Shown here: one piece after another, positions 17,485 to 26,437 of the stretch
Layout: each line of letters starts with the position of its first letter
How positions within the stretch are numbered: the stretch's first letter is position 1
Assembly (NCBI GenBank): GCA_009911305.1
Contig: QXXC01000037.1
Coordinates: 1-40,063 of the forward strand
Length of the DNA stretch: 40,063 nucleotides
Reading direction: 5' to 3'
Source: Clostridiaceae bacterium
GTDB taxonomy: Bacteria; Bacillota; Clostridia; Lachnospirales; Lachnospiraceae
Made by a program: the position numbers and the translations under genes
Notes under the pieces: generated by a model
What the model was told of the DNA's origin: nothing
The model's database searches: none
Seen by the model: only the letters and a program-made list of their open reading frames with translations

Positions 17485-18669
17485 TCAGTGACTGTAAAAG
17501 CGAATTTCAAAAAGAGCGCCTCCGTCCGGTTTATTTTTTGCCCGTATGGTTCCGTTCTGGCGTTCGATCATCTCTTTCGACAAAGCCAGCCCAATCCCAA
17601 TACCGCCCTCACATGCATTTTTCCCCCGGTAAAATCGTTCAAAGAGATGAGGAATATCCTCTTTTGCAAATCCTTCCCCATCGTCCCAGATCAGGACTTC
17701 TGTATAGAGCGGATTCTGTTCATAGGAACAGTGAACCGTTCCCCCGGGGCTGTGCTCCATACAGTTTTTCATCAGATTCATGACTGCCTCCATGGTCCAG
17801 TCCAGATCCGCAGTCACCATCATTTCCCCCTGCTCCGGTATATCAACAGAAGTATGGGAACTCACAAACAGCTCCTGCAGGTTATCTGCTGCAAGGACAA
17901 GAAGCGTAAAGACATCTACCTCATCCCTTTGTAGATGTAAGGTTCCGGCATCAATCCTGGAAAGGACCAGCAGAGCCTCTTCAAGATGTGTCAGCCGTAA
18001 AATCTGTTTCTCTGCCTGTTCCAGATGTTTCGGATCCATGTTCTGCTTCATCATCTGGACAGAAAGGGAAAGGGCCGTGATCGGCGTTTTGAGCTGGTGG
18101 GCAATATTAGACAGATTCTCCGCAAAATCGTTCTTTGCCTGTATTGCCTTGTCTTTCGTCTGATAAAGAAATGTCACTGTCTTATAGATTTCATCTTCCA
18201 GTTTTGAAAAATCATCCTCCCCGGAAGCGGACAGAATGGCTGCCCTGCCGATATTCACCTGTTCCAGATACTCCGCCAGCGCCCGGATCCGTATGGCTTC
18301 CATTTGATTCCGATACAAAAAGGTAACGACAAATAGCAGGATTCCTGTCAGAAAGCCTGTTGCAGCAAATAAACGATTCGGCAGCGCGGCAGCGCCTGAA
18401 AAATCAGAACTGCGGTATCCCAATGCAGACAGCACGTCATCTTCCGCCGCCCCGCCACGATTTCCTCCCGTATATTCCTTTAATGCCGCGGAAATGATGT
18501 TTTTTGTTTCCGGCTCCTGTGCTACCATTTCGCCGCAGATTACATTCAATAACTCAAACTGAAGCCGGCTGTAATGGTAAGAAGCAGCCAGGGCAGAACA
18601 CACTGCGGCAATCAAAGCGGCGGACAGGACGAATCCAAAAGTGACCAGTATATTTTTCCGTCCGCTCAT
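17485..18669 (-). CDS. Two-component sensor histidine kinase of the ABC operon
   Basis: A 394-aa membrane kinase. TM1 is about 7-30, a compact extracellular loop covers about 31-105, and TM2 is about 108-128. The HisKA motif NIAHQLKTPITALS and the ATPase motifs (MNLMKNCMEHSP, DDGEGFAKEDIPHLFERFYRG, GIGIGLALSKEM) are complete. ATG 18669 has GGAGG 7 nt before it and overlaps the response-regulator stop by 4 nt (ATGA). The 75-residue loop is longer than in BceS-type kinases, so it may sense a ligand directly rather than through the transporter. Confidence 0.88.
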   Translation of the reverse strand: MSGRKNILVTFGFVLSAALIAAVCSALAASYHYSRLQFELLNVICGEMVAQEPETKNIISAALKEYTGGNRGGAAEDDVLSALGYRSSDFSGAAALPNRLFAATGFLTGILLFVVTFLYRNQMEAIRIRALAEYLEQVNIGRAAILSASGEDDFSKLEDEIYKTVTFLYQTKDKAIQAKNDFAENLSNIAHQLKTPITALSLSVQMMKQNMDPKHLEQAEKQILRLTHLEEALLVLSRIDAGTLHLQRDEVDVFTLLVLAADNLQELFVSSHTSVDIPEQGEMMVTADLDWTMEAVMNLMKNCMEHSPGGTVHCSYEQNPLYTEVLIWDDGEGFAKEDIPHLFERFYRGKNACEGGIGIGLALSKEMIERQNGTIRAKNKPDGGALFEIRFYSH

Positions 18670-19337
18670 AGGGTATCCTCCATACGGTAGCCTACACTTC
18701 TGACCGTTTTCAGGCACTCTGGCTGGTAAAGCTTGTCTCTCAGACGTTTCATGGTAACCGTCAATGTATTATTGTTCACATAATTTCCATTTGCATCCCA
18801 TACCTGCTCCAGTATGTTTTCCCGGGTAACTGTCTTTCCCTTATTCTGCATCAGATACAAAAGCAACTGGTATTCTGCCCTGCTTAAAAGAATTTCCTCC
18901 GAATGGCAGAACACGGTATGGCGGTTTAAATCCATCCGGATCCCGTCACAGGAAAGATATTGTTCCGCCACGTTGCCGGTCCTGCGGAGTAATGCCAGAA
19001 TCCGTGAATGTAATATCTCCAGTTCAAACGGTTTCACGATATAATCGTCCGCACCGCTCCCAAAGCCCGAAACAATATCCGCGCAGTCTCCCCGGACAGT
19101 AAGAAAAATAACAGGAAGTTCTTTCCAGTTCCTGCGGATCCACTGGCACAAGCTGTCCCCGTGTCCATCCGGCATATTCCAGTCCAGCAAGACAAGGCTT
19201 GGGACATGCTGCTTTAATGCCTGTCCTGCCTGTGCAAGCGTTTCGCAGATCGTTACCTTAAAGTTCTTCTGTTCCAGATATTCTTTTACAATCCATGCAA
19301 TACCCGGATCGTCCTCAATATAATACAGATCAACCAT
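18666..19337 (-). CDS. OmpR-family response regulator of the ABC operon
   Basis: A 223-aa regulator. The receiver domain has EDD near 7-9, the phospho-Asp in LLDWNMPDGHGD (near 52) and VKPFELE. The winged-helix domain covers about 125-220 (LSRAEYQLLLYL, NNTLTVTMKRLRDKL). ATG 19337 matches the conserved N-terminus (VDLYYIEDD) and has GGGGA 4 nt before it; the frame extends upstream without a better start. First gene of a four-gene operon, it probably activates the downstream ABC genes. Confidence 0.88.
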   Translation of the reverse strand: MVDLYYIEDDPGIAWIVKEYLEQKNFKVTICETLAQAGQALKQHVPSLVLLDWNMPDGHGDSLCQWIRRNWKELPVIFLTVRGDCADIVSGFGSGADDYIVKPFELEILHSRILALLRRTGNVAEQYLSCDGIRMDLNRHTVFCHSEEILLSRAEYQLLLYLMQNKGKTVTRENILEQVWDANGNYVNNNTLTVTMKRLRDKLYQPECLKTVRSVGYRMEDTL

Positions 19338-19441
19338 GGCGTCCCCAGTCCTTTCTTCCCTGCCTTTCAATGCATCACCTGCAGTAAAACTGCTCATTCG
19401 CCCAGGAAGTCTGCCCCAGCAGGCAGGCGAACTCCCTGTAA

Positions 19442-19469
19442 CGTATATCTTACCAGATAAAAGTGACAA
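19442..19469 (-). promoter_or_regulatory. Candidate promoter of the RR-HK-ABC operon
   Basis: TTGTCA (19469-19464), 16-nt spacer, TATACG (19447-19442) on the minus strand, about 100 nt before the response-regulator ATG. A short inverted repeat (TTCGCC/GGCGAA) lies in the leader. Confidence 0.45.
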
Positions 19470-19883
19470 TTGAATGACTGATTGCACGGATAAATGTCAA
19501 ATTTGTTCATTTCTGAATCTATGCAGGCGGCCAAATCTCTCCCGGAATCCCCTGAACCTTCCATATAAAGCCACGTTGCTATACTCTTCTGAATTTTTCA
19601 AACAAGAATACGCTCACTCACCTTTTCAATAAATAAGGTCAAAAAACGTTTCTTTTTGGCATATAACGCTACGATACCCAAAATGAACAAAGCCACAAGC
19701 ACCCGCTCATGGCTCTGTTCATTCTCTTACTAATTCCCCCGCTGCCAAACGTATCCCCGGCCTTCCAAACCGTCTCACTCCTGCCTTCTCCAGGCCCGGC
19801 CAAAATAAAAGGCAAGTCAATACAATCCCTTGATTTTTCTGGATTCCTTTCACTTGCCCCTATTACAACACCAGCATCTGCTC
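19470..19883. other. Intergenic region with one terminator-like hairpin
   Basis: No gene seen. GAACAAAGCCA (19685-19695) / TGGCTCTGTTC (19710-19720) forms an 11-bp stem with one mismatch, followed on the minus strand by ATTTTGGG. It could terminate the PD-(D/E)XK gene that ends at 19884. Confidence 0.45.
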
Positions 19884-20954
19884 CTAAGCATTTGCATATA
19901 ACGCACTCTCTGCTTTTTCATATTCCTCTTCTGTATATCCCATAGATAATATCTGCTCTCTTGTAATATTGACTCTGATCATTTTCTCAAGAGCCTCTAT
20001 TCTTGCCTCTTTTCTTGCCTCTTTTCTTGCCTCTATTCTTGCATCCATTCTTTCCCGTTCTATAATACTCTCTGACCAATTACACATAATCTGGATTCTC
20101 CTTTCCAATTCAACAGTCATTGTCATTCCATATTCCTCTGCCAATATACGTTTCTTCTCTGATGCATTTTTCCTGGAAACTAACTCTTCCAGCATAGCTA
20201 TCAACACGTTCTGAGATTTCTTTACAGATTTTCCAGAAGAGCTACCCGCACCACTCCTGATATTAACAATAATGCCTTTCATCAGATCCATAGGATATGA
20301 ATTTCTCTTATTCCCGAAAACGGTTTTTCTGTCAAAACCCATTTCCTCGATAGAGTCTTCCGGTTCCTTGCTATCCATACATATCCAGATACTCCGGACT
20401 TTTTTCAAATTATCAAAGTCACTGTGGAAAAATTCTGTCTGTTTCTGTGCTGAAATCATCCTGGCAAGATAGAATACAATCCGATTCTCCAAGTGGTATC
20501 CCAGCTTACCGGAATCCGTTGACTTCTGCGCCTCAATGTTGATCAGAATCTTCATCTCTTTTTCCTTGAGATACGCAGTGAAGCGGATATCATAATAAAT
20601 AATGCCCTCCCCTGGAATATTATCTTCCGTTGCGGTTCCTTTTACCCGCCCAAGATTGGAAAGTCCTGCATCAACCGGTCTCGCTCCTATTTCAATATCA
20701 TCACCAATACAGCCAAGGATATCTTCAATATCCATCTCCTGAAACTCATTAACCGTATACTTCAAAATCCGTGACAGTATCTGCTTGTCCGCAAGCAAAT
20801 ATTTTACATTTGTATCATATACAGAACCAGAGTTATTTGCAGCATTGACTGTCTGCGCTAAATTTGTCTCTATCATTGGCACTCCCTCTTTTTCATTATA
20901 TGCGATATAAATGACAAAATCAACCGCTTCCCGACGAATTGTGGTTACTGTCAT
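19884..20954 (-). CDS. PD-(D/E)XK nuclease-family 'transposase' (Rpn/YhgA-like)
   Basis: A 356-aa protein. Residues about 35-260 fit the PD-(D/E)XK family often annotated as putative transposase: a DTNVKYLLADKQILSRIL segment, the catalytic core around YYDIRFTAYL and INIEAQ (Asp plus ExQ), and a Tyr-rich helix (ENRIVFYLARMI). The C-terminus has a charged helix with tandem RKEARKEARIEA units and a final IT-REQILSMGYTEEE motif common in this family. The ATG at 20954 has GGAGG 7 nt upstream; an internal ATG at 20876 also has GGGAG. Such proteins are abundant in Lachnospiraceae. They act, where studied, as recombination-promoting nucleases. No inverted repeats bounding a mobile unit were seen. Confidence 0.8.
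   Translation of the reverse strand: MTVTTIRREAVDFVIYIAYNEKEGVPMIETNLAQTVNAANNSGSVYDTNVKYLLADKQILSRILKYTVNEFQEMDIEDILGCIGDDIEIGARPVDAGLSNLGRVKGTATEDNIPGEGIIYYDIRFTAYLKEKEMKILINIEAQKSTDSGKLGYHLENRIVFYLARMISAQKQTEFFHSDFDNLKKVRSIWICMDSKEPEDSIEEMGFDRKTVFGNKRNSYPMDLMKGIIVNIRSGAGSSSGKSVKKSQNVLIAMLEELVSRKNASEKKRILAEEYGMTMTVELERRIQIMCNWSESIIERERMDARIEARKEARKEARIEALEKMIRVNITREQILSMGYTEEEYEKAESALYANA
20000..20049. repeat. 12-bp tandem repeat inside the PD-(D/E)XK gene
   Basis: Four to five near-identical units of TTCTTGCCTCTT, with TAT variants, encode the Glu/Ala/Arg/Lys helix near residues 305-322. Copy number would change helix length in steps of four residues without shifting the frame. Confidence 0.7.
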
Positions 20955-21074
20955 ATGAAAACCTCCAATTATGACTGAAAAAGGCCCGCCTATCCGCCCG
21001 AAATTCGCATCATTTGATTTTCCATTTGTGTAAAATGGGCTTGCAATGCTGGCAAATACGCGTTAAAACAGTAA

Positions 21075-22346
21075 TCACAGCTCTATTCCATACGATGCCA
21101 GATACCCCTTTAGCCTGTCCATATCCTCCAGGCTGGAATCCACCTTTGCCAGTGTTTTGAACTCCCTGTCATACAGCACGATCCAGCCCAGACTTCCGGA
21201 GACAGAGGACACATCCCTGACAGAAAACTCCGCAGCCCGCCCGAGCAGGGAGACCACACGCATTCGTTCCCCGTCCACTTCCACCCGGCAGATTTTCCCG
21301 ATTCGCAGACAGACAATCCCCATTCCCATCACAGCCAGTTCAAGGAAAACGATGGCCGTCCGTTCTGCCATGGTCAGAGCCGAGAAGTCAGGTACCAGAA
21401 AAAGAGCCGCCCCGATTAACAGGAGGAGCCACCCAATCCCGGTAAATACGATCCGGGCAGGGCGTTTCAGGCGGAGAGTGAACTGCTGCCAAAGAGCAGA
21501 AGGCCTCACCGCTTCCGGCTCAGGGCCGGCCTCAGCCGGGCAACGCCATCCGTCAGGCGCATTGGCGATGGGAATCTCCCTCTGGAGCAGCCAGAGGAAC
21601 ATCAGGTCCGCGTGTTCCATGCTGCCCGCAAACGCAGCCAGTACCTGATAGTCCCTGCCATAGAGTACATTACATCCGTTCCCCGGCCCCAGCACCACAC
21701 CGGCAATATCACGGACGGAAAATACACGGTCTTTACGGAACCGTTTCCGCCACCGCAGGCGGCTGCCCTCCACGATGATCTGAGTTCCCGGCGCAAAGCG
21801 GCTGTGTATGGCAAAGTACGCCGGCGGGTTGACAGCGGGAAGCTTTTCCGGGAGCAGGTTGTAGGAATACCCATTCCCCCCTGCATATGCGGCGTACCAG
21901 GGGCCTCTTTTCCAGTCCGCATAAGCCAGCAGGCTTTTTCTGGTCAGGAAACATCCCATCATCCCCAGACCGGCACACAAAAGCGGCAGCTCCCGGATCC
22001 TCTCCCACAGCCTGCCCCAATCCGCCGCCGTGAACGGAGCCGGGGAGACGAAAACAGGCAAAAGAGCCAGCAGCACTACCCAGAGGACGCTGGCCGATAC
22101 GGTGCAGATTCCCACGGTAACATAGGCGGCAATTTTAGAACGCCGCCCGTGAAACAGACGGTAGAACCACCCGATCACCAGCCCCACAAAAAGCTGGAGC
22201 ATTGTATTGAAACTTCCCATCTGAAACAGGGAGCATAACAGCATCACCAGGATACAGACGATCATCCCGGTGACACTTCCCAAAATGCCCCGCAGGATGC
22301 TTCCCTGTAATTCAGAGCTGGTTTCATTGTGAAATGTATCTGGCAT
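21075..22346 (-). CDS. Membrane protein of unknown function with a duplicated motif
   Basis: About 423 aa, family not recognised. It has two to three N-terminal membrane helices (about 20-100), a soluble middle, and two more helices (about 305-350). Two related soluble units, near 205-265 and 375-420, share a pattern FSVRD-V-VLY-R-LA-S-EH/ED-D, suggesting a duplicated PH-like beta domain, one on each side of the second membrane pair. ATG 22346 is chosen because GAGGGGG ends 7 nt before it. It lies downstream of the MORN-repeat gene. A LexA-like sequence sits at 22378-22390. Confidence 0.6.
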   Translation of the reverse strand: MPDTFHNETSSELQGSILRGILGSVTGMIVCILVMLLCSLFQMGSFNTMLQLFVGLVIGWFYRLFHGRRSKIAAYVTVGICTVSASVLWVVLLALLPVFVSPAPFTAADWGRLWERIRELPLLCAGLGMMGCFLTRKSLLAYADWKRGPWYAAYAGGNGYSYNLLPEKLPAVNPPAYFAIHSRFAPGTQIIVEGSRLRWRKRFRKDRVFSVRDIAGVVLGPGNGCNVLYGRDYQVLAAFAGSMEHADLMFLWLLQREIPIANAPDGWRCPAEAGPEPEAVRPSALWQQFTLRLKRPARIVFTGIGWLLLLIGAALFLVPDFSALTMAERTAIVFLELAVMGMGIVCLRIGKICRVEVDGERMRVVSLLGRAAEFSVRDVSSVSGSLGWIVLYDREFKTLAKVDSSLEDMDRLKGYLASYGIEL

Positions 22347-22377
22347 ATAACAGCCCCCTCTCATTCGCCTCCAAAAA

Positions 22378-22390
22378 CAAACATTTGTTC
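22378..22390 (-). promoter_or_regulatory. Possible LexA-like box ahead of the unknown membrane gene
   Basis: CAAACATTTGTTC (minus strand GAACAAATGTTTG) matches GAAC-N4-GTTC at seven of eight dyad bases and lies about 30 nt before the start codon. One mismatch and the AT-rich setting make chance likely. Confidence 0.25.
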
Positions 22391-22477
22391 TTTTTTATTC
22401 ACTGCCCGAATGCTCTTATTCTGAACAAAAACGGAAACACCTTCTTCTGCAAGGTATGCGGAATAAAACCACTTTTT

Positions 22478-22509
22478 AAAAAATCCGGCTGATTGTTCAT
22501 CATACCGGA
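22478..22509 (-). terminator. Rho-independent terminator
   Basis: On the minus strand TCCGG (22509-22505), a 16-nt loop, CCGGA (22488-22484), then six T (22483-22478). It lies downstream of the MORN gene and the half repeat, so it probably ends that transcript. Confidence 0.5.
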
Positions 22510-22550
22510 CTTTTCCTTTTCAAATCTCAATCTGGTTTTTACTGCTTTTA

Positions 22551-22637
22551 GAGCGTGTTTGAAACAGGCGTTCCGCCAGATGTGCGTTCCGCTTTGTGGG
22601 AGATTTCGGCCAAATGAACGCGGCTCAGTAGGCTGCG
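22551..22637 (+). repeat. Palindromic repeat family A, half copy
   Basis: Begins GAGCGTGTTTGAAAC and follows the left arm of the 4312-4471 element through GCCAGATGTGCGTTCCGC, the GGGAGATTT block and AATGAACGCGG to GGCTGCG. The second arm is missing; after 22637 the sequence is unrelated and contains a small GGCCGGAGG hairpin. It sits just after the MORN gene stop. Confidence 0.75.
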
Positions 22638-22687
22638 CTCCCGGAACTTCGCCGGCAATGACGGCCGGAGGAGCCGGACGCTTCGTG

Positions 22688-24529
22688 TCAGTTCTGACAG
22701 ACGCCGTCCACCCAGTTTCCGTACTTTTCACTCCCGTCCGCATAATACATCGTGCCCACGCCGTTCTGTTTGTCCTCTCTCCACTCCCCCTCATACCGGT
22801 CTCCGTTCAGATAATACATAACGCCATACCCGCACTTTACATTGTCTCTGTACTCGCCAAAGTAACAATTCCCGTCTCTTCCGCTCCAGACGCCTTTGCC
22901 GTTTCTCTGCCCGTTTTCCCACTCTCCGCTGTACACAGAATCCCAGCAGTGCATGACGCCGGTTCCGCTTTGCTTCCTCTCCACATATTCTCCTGTGTAA
23001 AAACCTCCCCCTGTATAATACCCCGCGCCTTGTCCTGTCAGATTATTATTTTTCCATTCGCCGGCATACCAGTCTCCTGACGGAAAATAGCAGGCGCCGC
23101 TTCCTTCCCGCTGCCCGTTTTGTACGCTGCCCACATAAATGCCTCCGTCATTGTAAAACCTTGTCCCGCTTCCGGTCGGCCCGCCGTTTTGAAATTCGCC
23201 GATATACATGGAATTATTTTTATAAACCAAAATTCCATTGCCGGATAAAAGGCCGTCCTTTTGCGTTCCTGTCAGACTGCTTCCGTCAGCATCCTCCCAT
23301 GTCCGGACATTTTCGTCGGCAAATATTCCCACGGGTCCGTCAGACGTTTCGAGCATCTCCCCATCCTTCCAGACTCCTGATTCGCACCTCCCGTCTTTAT
23401 AATAAAGCGTCCCCCGTTTCATATCCCCTTCCCACACGCCTGTAAAATACCAGCGCTTCGCCCCGTCATCAGGGGCGTACCACATTATTCCTGTCCCCTG
23501 GTAATCGTTATCTCTCCACTCTCCCTCATAGCGGGCTCCGCTTGAAAAATAAAATGTCCCTGTCCCATTTCTTTTCCCATTGGAAAATTCGCCCTGGTAC
23601 CAATTATCGTATTCTTTATAATAAAAGACGCCTTTCCCTTCCATGTACCCGTTCTTCCATTCTCCGTCATAGCGGTCGCCGTTGCCGTAATAACAGATTC
23701 CGTTCCCGTCCCTTTTGCCGTTTTTAAAATCGCCAAGATACGTGTCATTGCCGCCTACTGAGCGGCCATACCCCTCGATCAGGCCATTCACCTCATTTCC
23801 GGTAAACCCGGTTCCATCGGCGGAATTCCATGTATGCAGATTATCAATCATTTTTACAACCAATTCGTCATTGCGCCAGATTCCCGTCAGGACAGAGCCG
23901 TCCCGACAGGTCATCGTCCCTTTTCCGTTCAGCGCGCCGTCCGCCCACTTTGCTTCCAGTTTATCGCCGTTTTTCCAGTAGTAGACGCCGTCTCCATCCG
24001 GTCTGTCAGCTCTGAATTCTCCCTCATATCTGCCGCCTTCCGCATAGGACAGGATCCCTGCGCCATCCTTTAAACCGCTCTTCCAGTCGCCGACATACTC
24101 AGAGCCGTCTGTGTAATTGCAGGTTCCCTTGCCGTTTGGCTGGCCATTTTCTGTTTCTCCGACGTAACGATCGCCGTTCTCATAATAAATGACCGAATCC
24201 GTCTCTTCACCGGAAGGCGCCTGCGATGATCCCTCTGTTGGGGCGGGCGGAAACCGGGTCGGATCATCTCCCGTCGGGCCGGGATCCGGAGGCTGGGTAC
24301 TCAGAAACGACACCGCGCTTGCCACGCAAAACACGGTCAGCATGACAGCGGCGATGCGCACATCCGCTTTACGGAGCATTCCCTGTGCAGCGCCATCCGT
24401 CTCTGAACCTGCAGGGCCGCCCTTTTCCCCGTCCTTATGCTCTTTTCTCTTTGACATATAATTCAGTATAAGCCCGGAAATCACAGACGCCAAAACAGGG
24501 AATATCAGGTTATCTAAAACATTATTCAT
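22688..24529 (-). CDS. Membrane-anchored MORN-repeat protein
   Basis: 613 aa. Two hydrophobic segments (about 6-25 and 59-80) anchor a Pro/Gly/Thr-rich linker (82-112), followed by about twenty MORN repeats to the C-terminus. The repeats have the pattern YxGEWxxGxxxGxGxxxxxxG, for example YVGETENGQPNGKGT and YEGEWREDKQNGVGT. In eukaryotes MORN repeats bind lipids or shape membrane-associated complexes; in bacteria the role is unclear. ATG 24529 has GGGGGAG 6 nt upstream, better than TTG 24532. Some units (W-N-S-A-D-G-T-G-F-T-G and W-E-D-A-D-G-S-S-L-T-G) recur as a longer variant about 200 residues apart, hinting at an internal block duplication. Confidence 0.85.
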   Translation of the reverse strand: MNNVLDNLIFPVLASVISGLILNYMSKRKEHKDGEKGGPAGSETDGAAQGMLRKADVRIAAVMLTVFCVASAVSFLSTQPPDPGPTGDDPTRFPPAPTEGSSQAPSGEETDSVIYYENGDRYVGETENGQPNGKGTCNYTDGSEYVGDWKSGLKDGAGILSYAEGGRYEGEFRADRPDGDGVYYWKNGDKLEAKWADGALNGKGTMTCRDGSVLTGIWRNDELVVKMIDNLHTWNSADGTGFTGNEVNGLIEGYGRSVGGNDTYLGDFKNGKRDGNGICYYGNGDRYDGEWKNGYMEGKGVFYYKEYDNWYQGEFSNGKRNGTGTFYFSSGARYEGEWRDNDYQGTGIMWYAPDDGAKRWYFTGVWEGDMKRGTLYYKDGRCESGVWKDGEMLETSDGPVGIFADENVRTWEDADGSSLTGTQKDGLLSGNGILVYKNNSMYIGEFQNGGPTGSGTRFYNDGGIYVGSVQNGQREGSGACYFPSGDWYAGEWKNNNLTGQGAGYYTGGGFYTGEYVERKQSGTGVMHCWDSVYSGEWENGQRNGKGVWSGRDGNCYFGEYRDNVKCGYGVMYYLNGDRYEGEWREDKQNGVGTMYYADGSEKYGNWVDGVCQN

Positions 24530-24561
24530 CAATATCTCCCCCTCATCTGACTGTTTTTTTC

Positions 24562-24590
24562 ATTATAGACGAAAAATCAGCAAAAGATAA
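24562..24590 (-). promoter_or_regulatory. Promoter of the MORN gene
   Basis: TTATCT (24590-24585), 17-nt spacer, perfect TATAAT (24567-24562), about 33 nt before the ATG. Confidence 0.5.
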
Positions 24591-24662
24591 GGCGATATAA
24601 CGCCATGCGCGCCGTGTGCCGCCGCTGCCGTGTGCGATAAGCAAACCGCTTAAGCCGTACAG

Positions 24663-26297
24663 TCAGCGCTGCAAGTGCGCAGACCTGTCCGCACAGTCAC
24701 AAAATACGGGCATCTCCACCACCCGCGTCGCGATCCTCTCCTGAAAGCGGATATCGTGATCCACCAGTATCATGGTCGGGCTGTACGCAAGCAGCAGCTC
24801 TTCAATCTGCATTCTGGAAAAAACATCGATATAATTGAGCGGTTCGTCCCAGATATACAGGTGGGCGGGCGTCATCAGGCTGGCCGCTATCAGGACCTTT
24901 TTCTTCTGTCCCTCGGAAAAGTTCTCCATAGGTTTGGAAAATTGCGCGCGATCCATATCGAGCTGGCGCAAAAGCGCGCAGAACAGGCTTTCGTCCAGCC
25001 CGCGTTCGCTGCTAAACTGCCTGACGCTGCCTCTCAGAAATCCCGTATCCTGACTGACATACGAAACCGTAAGCCCCGGGCCTGCCTGGATCTCCCCGGC
25101 CGCGATCACAAGTCCCCCGGGCAGGGCCGTAAGCCCTCCGGATGCGGCCGCAGACTGCCCGGATGAAGCCTCTGTTCCATTTTCAGAGGGCGCATGCACG
25201 GCCTCCAAAATCGCGCGGATCCATGTCGATTTCCCGCAGCCGTTTTTCCCGTGCAGGAATACGCGCTCTCCCTGATTCAGCTCAAAGGAAAAGTCCTTTA
25301 GGACAGCCAACCCGGCTGCCTGCCCCTCGTAGCCAATCGTCATATTTCTGGCATAGATCAGCCGTTCCTTATGGTACGCGAGCGGCCTTAGCTGCAGCGA
25401 AACCGGCTCTTCGATGTCTTCCAGCAGTCCCTCCTTTGCCTCAATCTCCCGCTCCATCCGCTTTTCATACTGCTTTACCCGTTTCTGCATCTTCTTGGCC
25501 TTTGCGCCGAACCAGGGCCTGTACGGCCGGTCGGGCTCTTTTACCGGGTCATAGCCGATCTTCCTGTCCTCGCTTTTCTGCGCCCACTGCCTGCTCCTGT
25601 CCGCCGACTTTTTTAAGGACGCAATCTCCCTGGCATGCTTTTCGTTTTCCATCCTGGCAAAATGATCGCGGCGGTTTTTATTCTCCTGCCAGCTTGAAAA
25701 ATTCCCGCTCTGCACCTCAATCGAGCGGCGGTTGAGCACAAGCACGTGATCAATGCAGGCGTCCAGCAGATCCCGGTCATGGGACACGAGGATAAAGCCC
25801 TTTTTACTGTTCAGATACTGCTTGACTGTCTCCCGCGAATCCTGATCCAGATGGCTGGTCGGCTCGTCAATCAGCAGGAAATCCTGCTCCCCTGAAAATA
25901 AAACGGCAAGCATCGCCTTCGTCCTCTCTCCATGGCTTAAGGTCTTAAACGGGCGGTACAGCAGATCCGCCTGGGCCGAAAGCTTTGAAAGCTCGCATAT
26001 CACCCGCCACTCCTCGCACCCCGGCTTTAATTCCTCTGCAAAATCCGAAACGCAGCGGCCCTCCATCTCCTCTGAAATCCGGTACGGGAAATAGTCAAAC
26101 CCCCGCGGGGCCGAGATCGTTCCCGTATATGCATGTTTTCCGAGAAGCAACTGTAAAAATGTCGTCTTCCCTCTGCCGTTTCTGCCGATAAACCCGAGCT
26201 TCCAGTTCGTGTCAATGGAAAATGATACGTCCTCGAAAATATTGTCAAAGCTTCCCTCATAGCAAAATGTGAGGTTTGCAACCTGTATCTGCGCCAT
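24663..26297 (-). CDS. ABC-F ribosome-protection protein, Lsa/Vga-like
   Basis: 544 aa with two ATPase domains and no membrane segments. ABC1: Walker A GRNGRGKTT, signature LSHGERTK, Walker B FLLIDEPTSHLD. A charged coiled-coil linker covers about 215-325. ABC2: Walker A GKNGCGKST, signature FSEGQKKKVLIAA, and LYIWDEPLNYIDVFSRMQIE, the hallmark of the Lsa/Vga/Msr-type antibiotic-resistance ABC-F group. Such proteins enter the ribosomal E site and displace lincosamides, pleuromutilins or streptogramin A; the drug spectrum here is unknown. A 30-residue Ser/Gly/Ala insertion lies after the ABC2 Walker A. ATG 26297 has GGAGGG 7 nt upstream. A structured leader with a three-codon ORF precedes it. 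Confidence 0.88.
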   Translation of the reverse strand: MAQIQVANLTFCYEGSFDNIFEDVSFSIDTNWKLGFIGRNGRGKTTFLQLLLGKHAYTGTISAPRGFDYFPYRISEEMEGRCVSDFAEELKPGCEEWRVICELSKLSAQADLLYRPFKTLSHGERTKAMLAVLFSGEQDFLLIDEPTSHLDQDSRETVKQYLNSKKGFILVSHDRDLLDACIDHVLVLNRRSIEVQSGNFSSWQENKNRRDHFARMENEKHAREIASLKKSADRSRQWAQKSEDRKIGYDPVKEPDRPYRPWFGAKAKKMQKRVKQYEKRMEREIEAKEGLLEDIEEPVSLQLRPLAYHKERLIYARNMTIGYEGQAAGLAVLKDFSFELNQGERVFLHGKNGCGKSTWIRAILEAVHAPSENGTEASSGQSAAASGGLTALPGGLVIAAGEIQAGPGLTVSYVSQDTGFLRGSVRQFSSERGLDESLFCALLRQLDMDRAQFSKPMENFSEGQKKKVLIAASLMTPAHLYIWDEPLNYIDVFSRMQIEELLLAYSPTMILVDHDIRFQERIATRVVEMPVFCDCADRSAHLQR

Positions 26298-26437
26298 TCT
26301 ACATCCCTCCAGTCTCAATATCCGCGGCGGCTTACGCGAAGGAACTGCCGTTAAGCCGGAGCGCGGAAAAACCGATGGCTGCCAAAAGGGCGCTGGCGTT
26401 TCATCCCCGCATTCTCTGTGCGCGCTATATCCGCACA

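Noticed and set aside
22399..22794. 131-codon minus-strand frame
   Set aside because: It runs through the half repeat and the 3' end of the MORN gene in another frame, and lacks an SD.
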